From Spirulina subsalsa FACHB-351 (lineage in GTDB: Bacteria; Cyanobacteriota; Cyanobacteriia; Cyanobacteriales; Spirulinaceae): a stretch of DNA of 58,943 nucleotides. Both the position numbers and the translations under genes were made by a program. The stretch spans positions 1 to 58,943 of the forward strand of contig NZ_JAIHOM010000016.1 of the NCBI RefSeq assembly GCF_026130165.1. The letters run 5' to 3'. This document shows positions 8,127-16,852 of the stretch, piece after piece (the first letter of the stretch is position 1; each line of letters begins with the position of its first letter). The notes under the pieces were generated by a model. The model had not been told where the DNA came from. It saw nothing but the letters and a program-made list of their open reading frames with translations, and made no database searches.

Positions 8127-8939
8127 ATGGCTAAGAAAGACAAAAAAACGAAAGGAAAAGAAAAAGCAGCGAAAGCCCCAGCACCTGCACCAGAAGAAAC
8201 TAAAGTAGAAGCCCCTGCCGCCGCCCCAGAGGCCGCTCCTGCTCCTGCCCCGGAGGCCGCCCCTGCCGCCAAAAAACCAGCCGGAGGAATATCCGCCGCC
8301 CTCGTGAAAGAACTCCGGGAACAAACCGGGGCCGGGATGATGGACTGTAAAAAAGCCCTGACTGAAAACGACGGCGATATGGAAAAAGCCGTGGAATGGC
8401 TGCGTAAGAAAGGGATCGCTTCGGCGGATAAGAAGGCCGGACGGGTCGCGGCGGAAGGTCTGGTAGACAGTTATATTCACACCGGGGGACGAGTGGGCGT
8501 TCTGGTGGAAGTGAACTGTGAAACCGATTTTGTCGCCCGTGGGGATAAGTTCAAGGCTTTGGTGCGCGATATCGCCATGCAAATCGCTGCTTGTCCTAAT
8601 GTGGTTTATGTGAAATCCGAGGATGTAGATCCGGAGTTTGTGGCGAAAGAAAAAGCCATTGAAATGGGACGGGAGGATTTAGCGAGTAAGCCCGAAAACA
8701 TCCGCGAAAAAATTGTACAAGGGCGTATTGATAAACAACTCAAGGAAATGTCTTTGATGGATCAGCCCTATATTAAAGACCAAACGATCACGGTGCAAGA
8801 GTTGGTGAAACGCACGATTGCTGATTTGGGAGAAAATATCCAAGTTCGCCGTTTTAGCCGCTTTGTCTTAGGGGAAGGCATCGAAAAAGAAGAAACCAAC
8901 TTTGCCGAAGAAGTCGCCGCCCAAGCGGGTCAAAAATAA
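8127..8939 (+). CDS. tsf: Elongation factor Ts with Ala/Pro-rich N-terminal extension
   Basis: Guanine nucleotide exchange factor for EF-Tu. The canonical start of the family, [24 protein letters not shown], appears only at residue 54; the core then runs to residue 270 with the expected [10 protein letters not shown] motif. The first 53 residues are Lys-rich then Ala/Pro/Glu-rich low complexity. The extension is preceded by a plausible start ATG at 8127 and has no stop, so it is probably translated. The core is the short cyanobacterial/plastid type (about 215 residues). A hairpin at 8987 probably ends the rpsB-tsf transcript. Confidence 0.96.
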   Translation: MAKKDKKTKGKEKAAKAPAPAPEETKVEAPAAAPEAAPAPAPEAAPAAKKPAGGISAALVKELREQTGAGMMDCKKALTENDGDMEKAVEWLRKKGIASADKKAGRVAAEGLVDSYIHTGGRVGVLVEVNCETDFVARGDKFKALVRDIAMQIAACPNVVYVKSEDVDPEFVAKEKAIEMGREDLASKPENIREKIVQGRIDKQLKEMSLMDQPYIKDQTITVQELVKRTIADLGENIQVRRFSRFVLGEGIEKEETNFAEEVAAQAGQK

Positions 8940-8986
8940 GCTGATTTTAGTCTGGACTATGGGGACAGATTAACAAATCGGGCTGG

Positions 8987-9034
8987 GAAAAAGGTAAAAG
9001 TTAGAAAATTTTTGCTTCTACTTTTGCCTTTTTC
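8987..9034 (+). terminator. Long hairpin after tsf, probable terminator
   Basis: GAAAAAGGTAAAAGTTAGAA pairs with TTCTACTTTTGCCTTTTTC across a 9-nt loop, giving an almost perfect 19-bp stem 50 bp after the tsf stop. It is AT-rich and lacks a clear T-run after the stem, so termination is inferred from its position. Confidence 0.5.
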
Positions 9035-9155
9035 AGGTTTTTACTGATTATATTGTCTGGATTGTCTGGAAAGCCCCTACTATACAGTGGAGTGGGGTCT
9101 TTTCAATCTTCTCAATATTGCGGTATCGCAGATCATTGTAAATGGGGATCAGACT

Positions 9156-10187
9156 ATGGCTAAAGCTTTAGATAAAATTAATCAAGAGTTGACGGCTTTA
9201 GAGGAAAAGGTCGAGGGGGTTAATCGGGAAATACGCGGTCAATATGGGGAGTATTCTGGGTTAATTGCTCAAACGGTTAAGCGACAGTTGGTGACGTTGT
9301 TTTATCAAATTAGCACCCATGTCTATCCTGAGAATTTTTTAAAATTATCGCTCTCGGAACGGGAAAGGTTACAGCAGGCTATTCGAGATTTAGGTCAAAC
9401 GGGGAGTCTTCTTTTTGAGGAGAATTTAGAAAATCCCCTAGAAGTTCCGCCGGAGAAAAAGGTGGATTTTCGCTCAGAAATTCTCAAGAAGTTACCGATT
9501 ACGCCGGAACAGTTGGAAAAGGTGCGGCAACATATTTTAAAGCGGAAAGATGCTGAGTTAGCAGGAGAGGACAGTTCTAGTTCTGAGGAATTTATTGTAA
9601 TTGGTAAGTTGGAGGATGGGGAGGAGTTAGAATTAGATGTTCAGTCGGACTCTCTTGATTCTGATCCTCTGGATTTTATGGATGAGGAGGATGATGAGGA
9701 TGAGTTAACGGATGAGGAGGATGATGAGGAGGAGGAGGAGGATGAGGACGAAATAACCCATACGTTGCTGGTGTTGGTGCGTTGGTTAAAGCAGGTGGAA
9801 CGGGGTTTAAATCAGGTTCTGAAGCAATTGTCTCAGGAGGGAAATCAAATTTTAATCCGGGCGCGGATTTTCCCTTCTCAAGTGCCGTCTAAGGTGCTGG
9901 AGGCAGCTATTCAAGCGGAGGAAGGGGGTGCCACCGGAAATGCTCCGAATTTGCTAAATTTATTGATTGAGGGGGGACGGGAGCAGGTGGTTCCGGTGAC
10001 GGCTTTACGCTTGCGTTTGTCGGAGTTGGAGTTTGGGGATCCGATGTTGGCGCGATCGCGCAGTCGCATCCGGGAGTTGAATGCTCAAGTGAAAAGTCTG
10101 CATAAACAGTATCAGCAGTTACAACGGGAAAAGGCGATCGCAGAGGCTGAGGCGGCTTGGCGTGCGAGTTGGTATGAGGAGAATTGA
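9156..10187 (+). CDS. Conserved hypothetical protein with acidic central segment
   Basis: 343 residues from ATG 9156 (MAKALDKINQELTALEE); the upstream start at 9087 adds a non-conserved hydrophobic segment. The N-terminus is helical and coiled-coil-like (residues 1-90). Residues about 175-215 are almost all Asp/Glu. The C-terminal third is helical and ends in a coiled coil (QVKSLHKQYQQLQREKAIAEAEAAWRAS). No catalytic motif is visible. It precedes recG by 24 bp and is probably co-transcribed with it. Function unknown. Confidence 0.7.
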   Translation: MAKALDKINQELTALEEKVEGVNREIRGQYGEYSGLIAQTVKRQLVTLFYQISTHVYPENFLKLSLSERERLQQAIRDLGQTGSLLFEENLENPLEVPPEKKVDFRSEILKKLPITPEQLEKVRQHILKRKDAELAGEDSSSSEEFIVIGKLEDGEELELDVQSDSLDSDPLDFMDEEDDEDELTDEEDDEEEEEDEDEITHTLLVLVRWLKQVERGLNQVLKQLSQEGNQILIRARIFPSQVPSKVLEAAIQAEEGGATGNAPNLLNLLIEGGREQVVPVTALRLRLSELEFGDPMLARSRSRIRELNAQVKSLHKQYQQLQREKAIAEAEAAWRASWYEEN

Positions 10188-10211
10188 GACTTGACTATTG
10201 ACCATTGACCA

Positions 10212-12674
10212 ATGACTCAGATTCCGGACTGGTTACGTTTAAAAAAAGCACTCACGGTGGAGGCCGAGCGGGGTTTTCAGGACTTACAAGGCAATCAGTA
10301 CCGCTTTAGTGAGTTTATGACCCTCAGCTTGGGGGAAAGTCTGGCCGTGGGGACATCGGATCATCGTCGCCGTTGGCAGAGTTTGGCGCAGGAATTTGCT
10401 CTCTATCCTCAAATGGATCAAAGCCAACGGCAAGCTCTGATCGCCAGTACAAGGCAGTTCCTCCACCAGTTCCAAAAAGACCTAGAAACTCCCCCTGAAC
10501 CTCCTAAAACCCCAAAAACCCAGCCCTTGGGCATCCGTGAGCCTCACAGCCCCACCTCCGGCAACATTCCCCCCCTAGATGCACCCCTCAACTCTTTGCT
10601 GGAGATTGACCGTCGCTGGACGGGGGATGCCTTGGCGCGTTTGGGGTTATATACGGTGCGGGATGCACTGTTTTACTATCCGAGGGATCACATTGACTAT
10701 GCCCGACAGGTGAATATTGCCCAGTTGGTTGATGGGGAGACGGTGACGATTATTGGCACGATTAAGAGTTGTTCTTGCTTTACCAGTCCGAAAAACAAGA
10801 AATTGTCGATTCTCAATGTTCAACTGCGCGATCGCACCGGACAGATTCGACTCAACCGTTTTTTTCATGGGGCTTATTTCACCAATCGGGGCTGGCAGAA
10901 GCGTCACGAACTGCAATATCCTGTAGGTGCGATCGCCGCCGCATCCGGACTGGTGAAAAAAAACAAATACGGCATCACCCTAGACAATCCCGAAATCGAG
11001 ATTCTCGACAGTCCGGGGGGCAGCATTGAATCCCACAAAATTGGCCGCATTCTGCCCGTCTATCCCCTCACAGAAGGCGTTTCCGCCGATATTGTCCGCA
11101 AAGCCATTCTAGCCGCCCTCCCCGCCATTCAGCACCTCAAGGATCCCCTCCCCCCCGTCATCCAAAATCAATATAGTTTAATCCCCCTGCAACAAGCCCT
11201 CACCCATTTACATTTCCCCCCCGATCAAACCGCTCTCAGCCAAGCTCGTCGTCGTCTAATTTTCGACGAATTCTTTTATCTACAACTCGGCTTTTTACAA
11301 CGTCGGCAACAACAAAAACAAATTCACAACAGCGCCATTCTCGCCACCACTGGAGAACTGATTGAACAACTAAAAAAAATCCTCCCCTTTGAACTGACCA
11401 ACGCTCAAAAACGAGTGATTAATGACATTTTAAATGACTTAAATGCACCCATTCCCATGAATCGACTGGTGCAGGGAGATGTCGGTTCAGGAAAAACCAT
11501 TGTCGCCGTCTTTGCCATTTTAGCCGCCATTCAATCCGGCTATCAAGCCGCCTTAATGGCCCCCACAGAAGTCCTCGCCGAACAACATTATCGTAAATTA
11601 GTGAGTTGGTTTAATATACTCTATATTCCCATTGAACTGCTCACCGGGTCTACAGGAGTCCGCAAACGGCGAGAAATTCATTCCCTCTTAGAGACAGGAG
11701 AACTGCCGCTTTTAGTGGGAACTCATGCCCTGATTGAAGATCCCATTCAATTTAGAAAACTCGGCTTAGTGGTCATTGATGAACAGCATCGTTTCGGTGT
11801 AGAACAGCGCGCCAAACTATTAGCAAAAGGCAAATCTCCCCACGTCCTCACCATGACCGCCACCCCTATCCCCCGCACCCTTGCCCTCACCTTACACGGG
11901 GATTTAGATGTATCCCAAATCGATGAATTACCCCCCGGCAGACAACCGATTCAAACCACAGTTTTAACCACAAAACAACGCCTGCAAGCTTACGAGTTAA
12001 TCCGTCGCGAAATTGCCGACGGAAGACAAGCTTATGTCATTTTACCCCTCATTGAAGAGTCAGATAAATTAGATGCGAGAGCAGCCGTTAAAGAGCATAA
12101 ACGGTTACAAGAAGTGATTTTTCCGAATTTAAAGGTGGGGTTATTACATGGTCGGATGAATTCTGCTGAAAAGGACGAAATTTTAACTCAATTTCGGGAC
12201 AATGTGATACAGATTATTGTTTCGACTACGGTGATTGAGGTTGGGGTAGATGTTCCCAATGCTACGGTGATGATGATTGAAAATGCGGAACGTTTTGGAC
12301 TGTCTCAACTCCATCAATTACGGGGTAGAGTGGGGCGCGGTTCTCATAAGTCCTATTGTTTATTGATGAACAATGGGAAAAGTCCTGACTCTCAGCAAAG
12401 ATTGGCGGTTTTAGAACAGTCTCAGGATGGTTTCTTTATCTCAGAAATGGATTTACGCTTACGGGGGCCGGGGGAAGTTTTAGGCAAACGACAATCGGGA
12501 TTATCGGATTTTGCCTTAGCCAGTTTGGTGGAAGATCAAGATGTGTTGAATTTGGCACGGAATGCGGCGGAAAAGATGATTTTAGCAGACGAAAATTTAG
12601 AGGGTTTTCCGTCTTTGCAGGAGGAGTTAGAAACCCGGTATCAAAAGATGATCAGCGGGTCAATTCTAACATGA
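10212..12674 (+). CDS. recG: ATP-dependent DNA helicase RecG
   Basis: 820 residues. Superfamily 2 helicase that remodels stalled replication forks and Holliday junctions. After a cyanobacterial N-terminal extension of about 130 residues come the wedge/OB domain (about 135-290, GETVTIIGTIKSC), Walker A GDVGSGKTIVA (near 424), the DEQH box VVIDEQHRFGVEQR, motif TMTATPIPRTLALT, and the C-terminal motif QLRGRVGRG with RecG-specific GPGEVLGKRQSGL. Full length is intact. Codon usage is markedly C-ending in the middle of the gene and G/T-ending in the last 500 bp. Confidence 0.97.
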   Translation: MTQIPDWLRLKKALTVEAERGFQDLQGNQYRFSEFMTLSLGESLAVGTSDHRRRWQSLAQEFALYPQMDQSQRQALIASTRQFLHQFQKDLETPPEPPKTPKTQPLGIREPHSPTSGNIPPLDAPLNSLLEIDRRWTGDALARLGLYTVRDALFYYPRDHIDYARQVNIAQLVDGETVTIIGTIKSCSCFTSPKNKKLSILNVQLRDRTGQIRLNRFFHGAYFTNRGWQKRHELQYPVGAIAAASGLVKKNKYGITLDNPEIEILDSPGGSIESHKIGRILPVYPLTEGVSADIVRKAILAALPAIQHLKDPLPPVIQNQYSLIPLQQALTHLHFPPDQTALSQARRRLIFDEFFYLQLGFLQRRQQQKQIHNSAILATTGELIEQLKKILPFELTNAQKRVINDILNDLNAPIPMNRLVQGDVGSGKTIVAVFAILAAIQSGYQAALMAPTEVLAEQHYRKLVSWFNILYIPIELLTGSTGVRKRREIHSLLETGELPLLVGTHALIEDPIQFRKLGLVVIDEQHRFGVEQRAKLLAKGKSPHVLTMTATPIPRTLALTLHGDLDVSQIDELPPGRQPIQTTVLTTKQRLQAYELIRREIADGRQAYVILPLIEESDKLDARAAVKEHKRLQEVIFPNLKVGLLHGRMNSAEKDEILTQFRDNVIQIIVSTTVIEVGVDVPNATVMMIENAERFGLSQLHQLRGRVGRGSHKSYCLLMNNGKSPDSQQRLAVLEQSQDGFFISEMDLRLRGPGEVLGKRQSGLSDFALASLVEDQDVLNLARNAAEKMILADENLEGFPSLQEELETRYQKMISGSILT

Positions 12675-12748
12675 GGTAAGGGGGGTAAGATGACCCGCCA
12701 TAACCGAATCGCTATAATCAAACTGTCCCCTCATCTTTGGTCGATACT

Positions 12749-13402
12749 ATGCAGCTTCAATCTCAAATCTATCCGCCTTTGGAAAATGGCGATCGCCTCA
12801 GCTACCGAGAATTTGAGCGACGTTACAGCGCCATGCCTACGGGTCAGAAAGCAGAATTAATTGAAGGAGTCGTTTATATGGCATCACCCCTGCGGTTTAC
12901 CACCCATGCCAAACCCCACGCCGATTTAATCGGATTGCTTTGGACTTATAAAATGGCAACCCCAGGGACAGAAATAGGCATTGAACCCACGGTTCGCCTC
13001 GACTCCGACAACGAATTTCAACCGGATGGAGTTTTATTGATTCCGGGGGGAAGTTCTCAAATCAGTCCAGAGGGGTACATTCAAGGCGTACCGGAATTGG
13101 TGGTAGAAATTGCCGCGAGTAGTGCCGCCATTGATTTAGGGGATAAACAACGGGTTTATCGACGCAATGGGGTGCAAGAATATCTGGTTTGGCAAATCTT
13201 TGAGCAGAGACTGGATTGGTTTTATCTAGAAGAGGGAGTTTATCAGTCTCTTGCTCCCAATGATGAGGGGATTTTGTGCAGTCGGGTGTTCCCGGGTTTA
13301 TGGTTAAACCGAACGCAACTATTAGAAAATAATCTCGCCGCCGTTTTAGAAACCCTACAAACCGGATTGGCATCGCCAGAACATCAGGCTTTTATCAGTT
13401 AA
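12749..13402 (+). CDS. Uma2 family (DUF820) nuclease-like protein
   Basis: 217 residues from ATG 12749. The PD-(D/E)XK-like core of the Uma2 family is visible: FQPDGVLLIPG, then PELVVEIAASSAAIDLGDK, and the C-terminal EYLVWQIFEQRLDWFYLEEG. The family is hugely expanded in cyanobacteria and is thought to contain restriction-endonuclease-fold proteins; its role is not settled. The 5' end of this gene matches a broken fragment at 20.7 kb, so it identifies what that fragment came from. Confidence 0.85.
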   Translation: MQLQSQIYPPLENGDRLSYREFERRYSAMPTGQKAELIEGVVYMASPLRFTTHAKPHADLIGLLWTYKMATPGTEIGIEPTVRLDSDNEFQPDGVLLIPGGSSQISPEGYIQGVPELVVEIAASSAAIDLGDKQRVYRRNGVQEYLVWQIFEQRLDWFYLEEGVYQSLAPNDEGILCSRVFPGLWLNRTQLLENNLAAVLETLQTGLASPEHQAFIS

Positions 13403-13442
13403 GACTTTCCCAGCGTCCGCTTTTCCTGCCATTAGAATGGAG

Positions 13443-14048
13443 TCACGCCCAAACCCGATTCAGACTGAGGGTAAACCCCGGTAACACCGTTTCCCCGGAT
13501 AGTGTATTGGGATTCTCCAAAACTTCCACCCCTTGCCCCGGACGGTAAATTTCCACTCGTTTATTTTTAGGGTCAATGAGCCAGCCCAACTTAGTACCAT
13601 TCTCGATATATTCTGCCATTTTGCTCCGGAGGTCTTGGAGGGTATCGCTCTTGGAGCGCAACTCCACGACAAAATCAGGACACAAGGGGATGAATCCATC
13701 TTGCTGTTCTGGGGTCAGGGCATTCCAGGGATCTGGGCTGACCCAGGCGGCATCAGGGGAGCGGTTTGCTCCATTGGGCAACTCGAAACCTGTGGAAGAG
13801 TCAAATGCTCTGCCATCGCCCCCTTCTTCCTCAATCCAGCGAACCAGGAAGTAATTGATTTTGCTGTTGTGGTAGCCAGTATTGCCGCCTGTGGGTGGGT
13901 TCACAATGAGTTCTCCTGTTGCAGTGCGTTCCAGCCGTAGCTTACGGTTGGCGGCAGCGAGGGCGGCAAACTGCTCGGTGGTGACTCGCAGAGCAATTTG
14001 CTCAGGGAGTTGGAGAGATAACGGTTCAGGACGACCTCGTACCATCAT
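13443..14048 (-). CDS. Uma2 family protein, paralog a
   Basis: 201 residues with SPDAAWVSPDPW and CPDFVVELRSKSDTLQDLRSKM, the Uma2 nuclease-like core, and a C-terminal KNKRVEIYRPGQGVEVLENP segment. It is nearly identical to the protein at 15385-15990 except for residues about 57-82 (GYHNSKINYFLVRWIEEEGGD here) and a short patch near residue 100. The two genes flank the pair of cyanobactin-type precursor genes in the same orientation. Confidence 0.85.
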   Translation of the reverse strand: MMVRGRPEPLSLQLPEQIALRVTTEQFAALAAANRKLRLERTATGELIVNPPTGGNTGYHNSKINYFLVRWIEEEGGDGRAFDSSTGFELPNGANRSPDAAWVSPDPWNALTPEQQDGFIPLCPDFVVELRSKSDTLQDLRSKMAEYIENGTKLGWLIDPKNKRVEIYRPGQGVEVLENPNTLSGETVLPGFTLSLNRVWA

Positions 14049-14084
14049 TCACCTCATGCTACTGGATTCCTTCTCCATTTTACA

Positions 14085-14139
14085 GGACGAAAACAGACTC
14101 AAATCTATCCGCCGTTGGACAATGGCGATTCTCGTGCCG
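14085..14139 (+). repeat. 55-bp perfect direct repeat, left copy (Uma2 5' fragment)
   Basis: Identical base for base to 20684-20738. The sequence derives from the 5' part of a Uma2 gene like that at 12749 (shared CTCAAATCTATCCGCC). The two copies bracket the precursor peptides and the PatG-like gene. Confidence 0.9.
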
Positions 14140-14191
14140 CGCTCACGGCTACCGGGCAGCACCCACAGGCTTCTTGACCATAAGAAGGGAC

Positions 14192-14210
14192 TGACCGCCC
14201 TAAGCGGTCA
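14192..14210 (+). promoter_or_regulatory. Conserved hairpin upstream of precursor A
   Basis: TGACCGC-CCTAA-GCGGTCA is a perfect 7-bp stem with a 5-nt loop, 33 bp before the ATG. A TTGACC box lies at 14174-14179. The same hairpin and box stand before precursor B. It could be an operator or an mRNA leader structure. Confidence 0.55.
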
Positions 14211-14243
14211 AACTGTAAACCTAATAAAGAGTGGAAAACTCCA

Positions 14244-14429
14244 ATGGATAAGAAAAACATCACCCCCAACCCCCAACAGCCCGTTGACCGCGTTCCTTCG
14301 GGTCAACTGCCTAGTGCTTTGGCGGAATTGAGTGAAGAGGCGATCGGCTCCCTGGCCCTTCCCGCTGAGGGCCCAGCGGGGATGTGTTCCTGTCGGTGTG
14401 TGTGTTCCTATGAGGGTGACGACGAGTAG
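14244..14429 (+). CDS. Cyanobactin-type precursor peptide A
   Basis: A 61-residue peptide. The leader MDKKNITPNPQQPVDR ... GQLPSALAELSEEAIG matches the conserved leader of cyanobactin precursors (PatE/TruE type: MxKKN..P, then GQLPS.LAELSEEALG), including the LAELSEE motif recognised by the heterocyclase. The C-terminus SYEGDDE corresponds to the AYDG/SYDG recognition sequence removed during macrocyclisation. The core ends in Cys54; MCSCRCVC (47-54) has four alternating cysteines, suitable for conversion to thiazoles. The N-terminal cleavage point is uncertain because no clear G(L/V)EAS-like site is seen. It lies in a duplicated cassette. Confidence 0.85.
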   Translation: MDKKNITPNPQQPVDRVPSGQLPSALAELSEEAIGSLALPAEGPAGMCSCRCVCSYEGDDE

Positions 14430-14761
14430 TCGCGGTTGATTCTACCACAACCCTTTTCGATCCTCAAATCGGCTGTTGAGTCAGCCAGGGCGCTTGGTTC
14501 GCCTCGATGAATTGACGGGCAACTATACCTCGGGGCTTTCCGATACCTGGCACGCTGCTGGGGTGGAGGGAGCATCACTCCCTCTGCCCCTCTTCCCCCG
14601 ACCCAGAGTTTTGTTGGACGGAATTGGGTACTACCCCAAACGAGAATTTTCGTGCCGCGCTCACCGCTACCGGGCAGCACAAACAGGCTTCTTGACAATA
14701 AGAAGGGACTGACCGCCCTAAGCGGTCAAACTGTAAACCTAACAAAGAGTGAAAAACTCCA
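14430..14761. other. Spacer between the two precursor genes
   Basis: Holds the 3' tail of cassette A (to 14548), about 100 bp of unique sequence, and the 5' leader of cassette B (from 14650). No further leader-like coding sequence (LAELSEE) was found in this stretch. Confidence 0.6.
14710..14728 (+). promoter_or_regulatory. Conserved hairpin upstream of precursor B
   Basis: The same TGACCGC-CCTAA-GCGGTCA hairpin as in cassette A, 33 bp before the ATG, with TTGACA at 14692-14697. Stem and loop are unchanged between the copies. Confidence 0.55.
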
Positions 14762-14971
14762 ATGGAGAAGAAAAACATCACCCCCAACCCCCAACAGCCC
14801 GTTGACCGCGTTGCTTCGGGTCAATTGCCTAGTGCTTTGGCTGAATTGAGTGAAGAGGCGATCGGCAAGCAAGCCCAGGCCCTCATGGACAGGGATACCC
14901 TGGGGACAGAGGTATGGGACAGCGAGACCTTGTTGCTGTGGGGGTGTTCCTACGATGGGGACGACGAGTAG
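14762..14971 (+). CDS. Cyanobactin-type precursor peptide B
   Basis: A 69-residue peptide whose first 35 residues differ from precursor A at only two positions (MEKKN for MDKKN and RVAS for RVPS). It keeps LAELSEEAIG and ends SYDGDDE, the C-terminal recognition sequence. From residue 36 the sequence is unrelated to A: KQAQALMDRDTLGTEVW then DSETLLLWGC. The core must end at Cys62; TLLLWGC (56-62) would be a heptapeptide with one heterocyclisable Cys and possibly Thr, but the N-terminal boundary is not clear. A shared leader with a diverged core is the usual way cyanobactin loci diversify. Confidence 0.82.
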   Translation: MEKKNITPNPQQPVDRVASGQLPSALAELSEEAIGKQAQALMDRDTLGTEVWDSETLLLWGCSYDGDDE

Positions 14972-15093
14972 TCTCGGTTGATTTTTTCACAACCCTTTTC
15001 AATCCTCAAACTTCTTGTGAGGACAGCCAGGGCGCTCGGTTCCCCGCGATGAATTGACGGGAAACCGTTGATACCTTGGGGCTTTCCGATACC

Positions 15094-15384
15094 ACCGCAC
15101 AGGCTGCCGAGACGGGAAGACTGGTCGAAGTCGTTCTCATACGGAATCCGGTTGTCAAAGGTCTATCAAAACCCACAGGCTGAAGCCTGGGGCTATACGG
15201 ACAAAGCCCGTGGTTCGACTCCCTTCGACTCTTCGACTAGCTCAGAGCTCAGGACAGGCTTCGACATGGCTCAGAGCTCACCAGAGCCCTGCGCGGGCTA
15301 AAGAGTAAAAAGGCTTTTACCAACCGTATTTGGTATCACCTCGTCTCCCTCTCTCCCTTTCACTCCGTCACCTTGCAAATATCC
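15094..15384. other. Non-coding spacer with small hairpins
   Basis: No gene seen. It holds a CAGGCT-GA-AGCCTG hairpin (15176-15189), repeated TTCGACT words and GCTCAGAGCTC palindromes around 15217-15285. The TTCGACT/GCTCAG words also occur inside the element between rpsB and tsf, so this is probably decayed repeat material. Confidence 0.5.
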
Positions 15385-15990
15385 TCAAGTCCAAACCCGA
15401 TTCAGACTGAGGGTAAACCCCGGTAACACCGTTTCCCCGGATAAGGTATTGGGATTCTCCAAAACTTCCACCCCTTGCCCCGGACGGTAAATTTCCACTC
15501 GTTTATTTTTAGGGTCAATGAGCCAGCCCAACTTAGTACCATTCTCGATATATTCTGCCATCTTGCTCCGGAGGTCTTGGAGTGTATCGCTCTTGGAGCG
15601 CAACTCCACCACAAAATCAGGACACAAGGGAATGAATCCCTCCTGCTGCTCTTGGGTCAGAGCATCCCACCGCGCTTGGCTAACCCAAGCTGCATCGGGA
15701 GAGCGGTTTGCGCCATTGGGGAGTTCAAAGCCGGTGGAGGAGTCGAAGGCTGCACCAAGGGTTTCGTTCTCTTCAAACCAGACACTCAATTGTCCTGTAA
15801 TGCTGAGATTACGCTTGCCAGTCTTGCCGCCTGTGGGTGGGTTCACAATCAGTTCTCCGGTTGCAGTGCGTTCCAGCCGTAGCTTACGGTTGGCAGCAGC
15901 GAGGGCGGCAAACTGCTCGGCCGTGACTCGGAGAGCAATTTGCTCAGGGAGTTGGAGAGATAACGGTTCAGGACAACCTCGTACCATCAT
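15385..15990 (-). CDS. Uma2 family protein, paralog b
   Basis: 201 residues, near-identical to the protein at 13443-14048. The difference is concentrated at residues about 56-82 (GKRNLSITGQLSVWFEENET here) and around residue 100 (QARWDALTQEQQEG). Flanking identity extends upstream of the start codon as far as about 16025. Same Uma2 core motifs (SPDAAWV, CPDFVVELRSKSD). The pattern of identical ends with a divergent internal block suggests gene conversion or diversifying exchange between paralogs. Confidence 0.85.
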   Translation of the reverse strand: MMVRGCPEPLSLQLPEQIALRVTAEQFAALAAANRKLRLERTATGELIVNPPTGGKTGKRNLSITGQLSVWFEENETLGAAFDSSTGFELPNGANRSPDAAWVSQARWDALTQEQQEGFIPLCPDFVVELRSKSDTLQDLRSKMAEYIENGTKLGWLIDPKNKRVEIYRPGQGVEVLENPNTLSGETVLPGFTLSLNRVWT

Positions 15991-16040
15991 TCACCTCATG
16001 CGACTGGATTCCTTCTCTATTTTACCAAAAATCTGGGTCT

Positions 16041-16072
16041 AAAGCCCCGTCCTTCTAGGACGGCTTTTTAGG
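16041..16072 (-). terminator. Hairpin, terminator-like or IS605-type end
   Basis: AAAGCCCCGTCCT and AGGACGGCTTTTT pair around TCT with a two-base bulge. It lies after the stop of the minus-strand nucleotidyltransferase-like gene, so a terminator role is possible. The same GTCCTTCTAGGAC apex is also common at cyanobacterial IS605 ends, so it may be a transposon remnant. Confidence 0.4.
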
Positions 16073-16157
16073 GTTTATGATTAGCATAGCGGATCCTGAA
16101 AGTACCCGCACTGCCCGGATTTGAAAATGCGATCGCCCTGTCACCCAATCCCCTTCC

Positions 16158-16835
<678 letters not shown>

Positions 16836-16852
16836 TTACCCCTCTAGAACTT

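Larger units (their letters stand above)
14133..14548 (+). repeat. Precursor cassette A (duplicated unit)
   Basis: About 416 bp strongly similar to 14650-15093. The shared part includes GTGCCGCGCTCAC and CTACCGGGCAGCAC, a TTGACC/TTGACA box, a conserved hairpin, the leader-coding half of the precursor gene, and a 3' tail ending GGGGCTTTCCGATACC. The core-peptide portion is the main region that differs. Confidence 0.85.
14650..15093 (+). repeat. Precursor cassette B (duplicated unit)
   Basis: About 444 bp, the partner of cassette A at 14133-14548. The longer size is due mainly to a different, longer core region and small insertions in the tail. Confidence 0.85.

Noticed and set aside
14575..14787. 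Minus-strand 70-residue frame with several Cys, considered as another precursor peptide
   Set aside because: It lacks any LAELSEE leader or SYDG end and lies antisense to cassette B.
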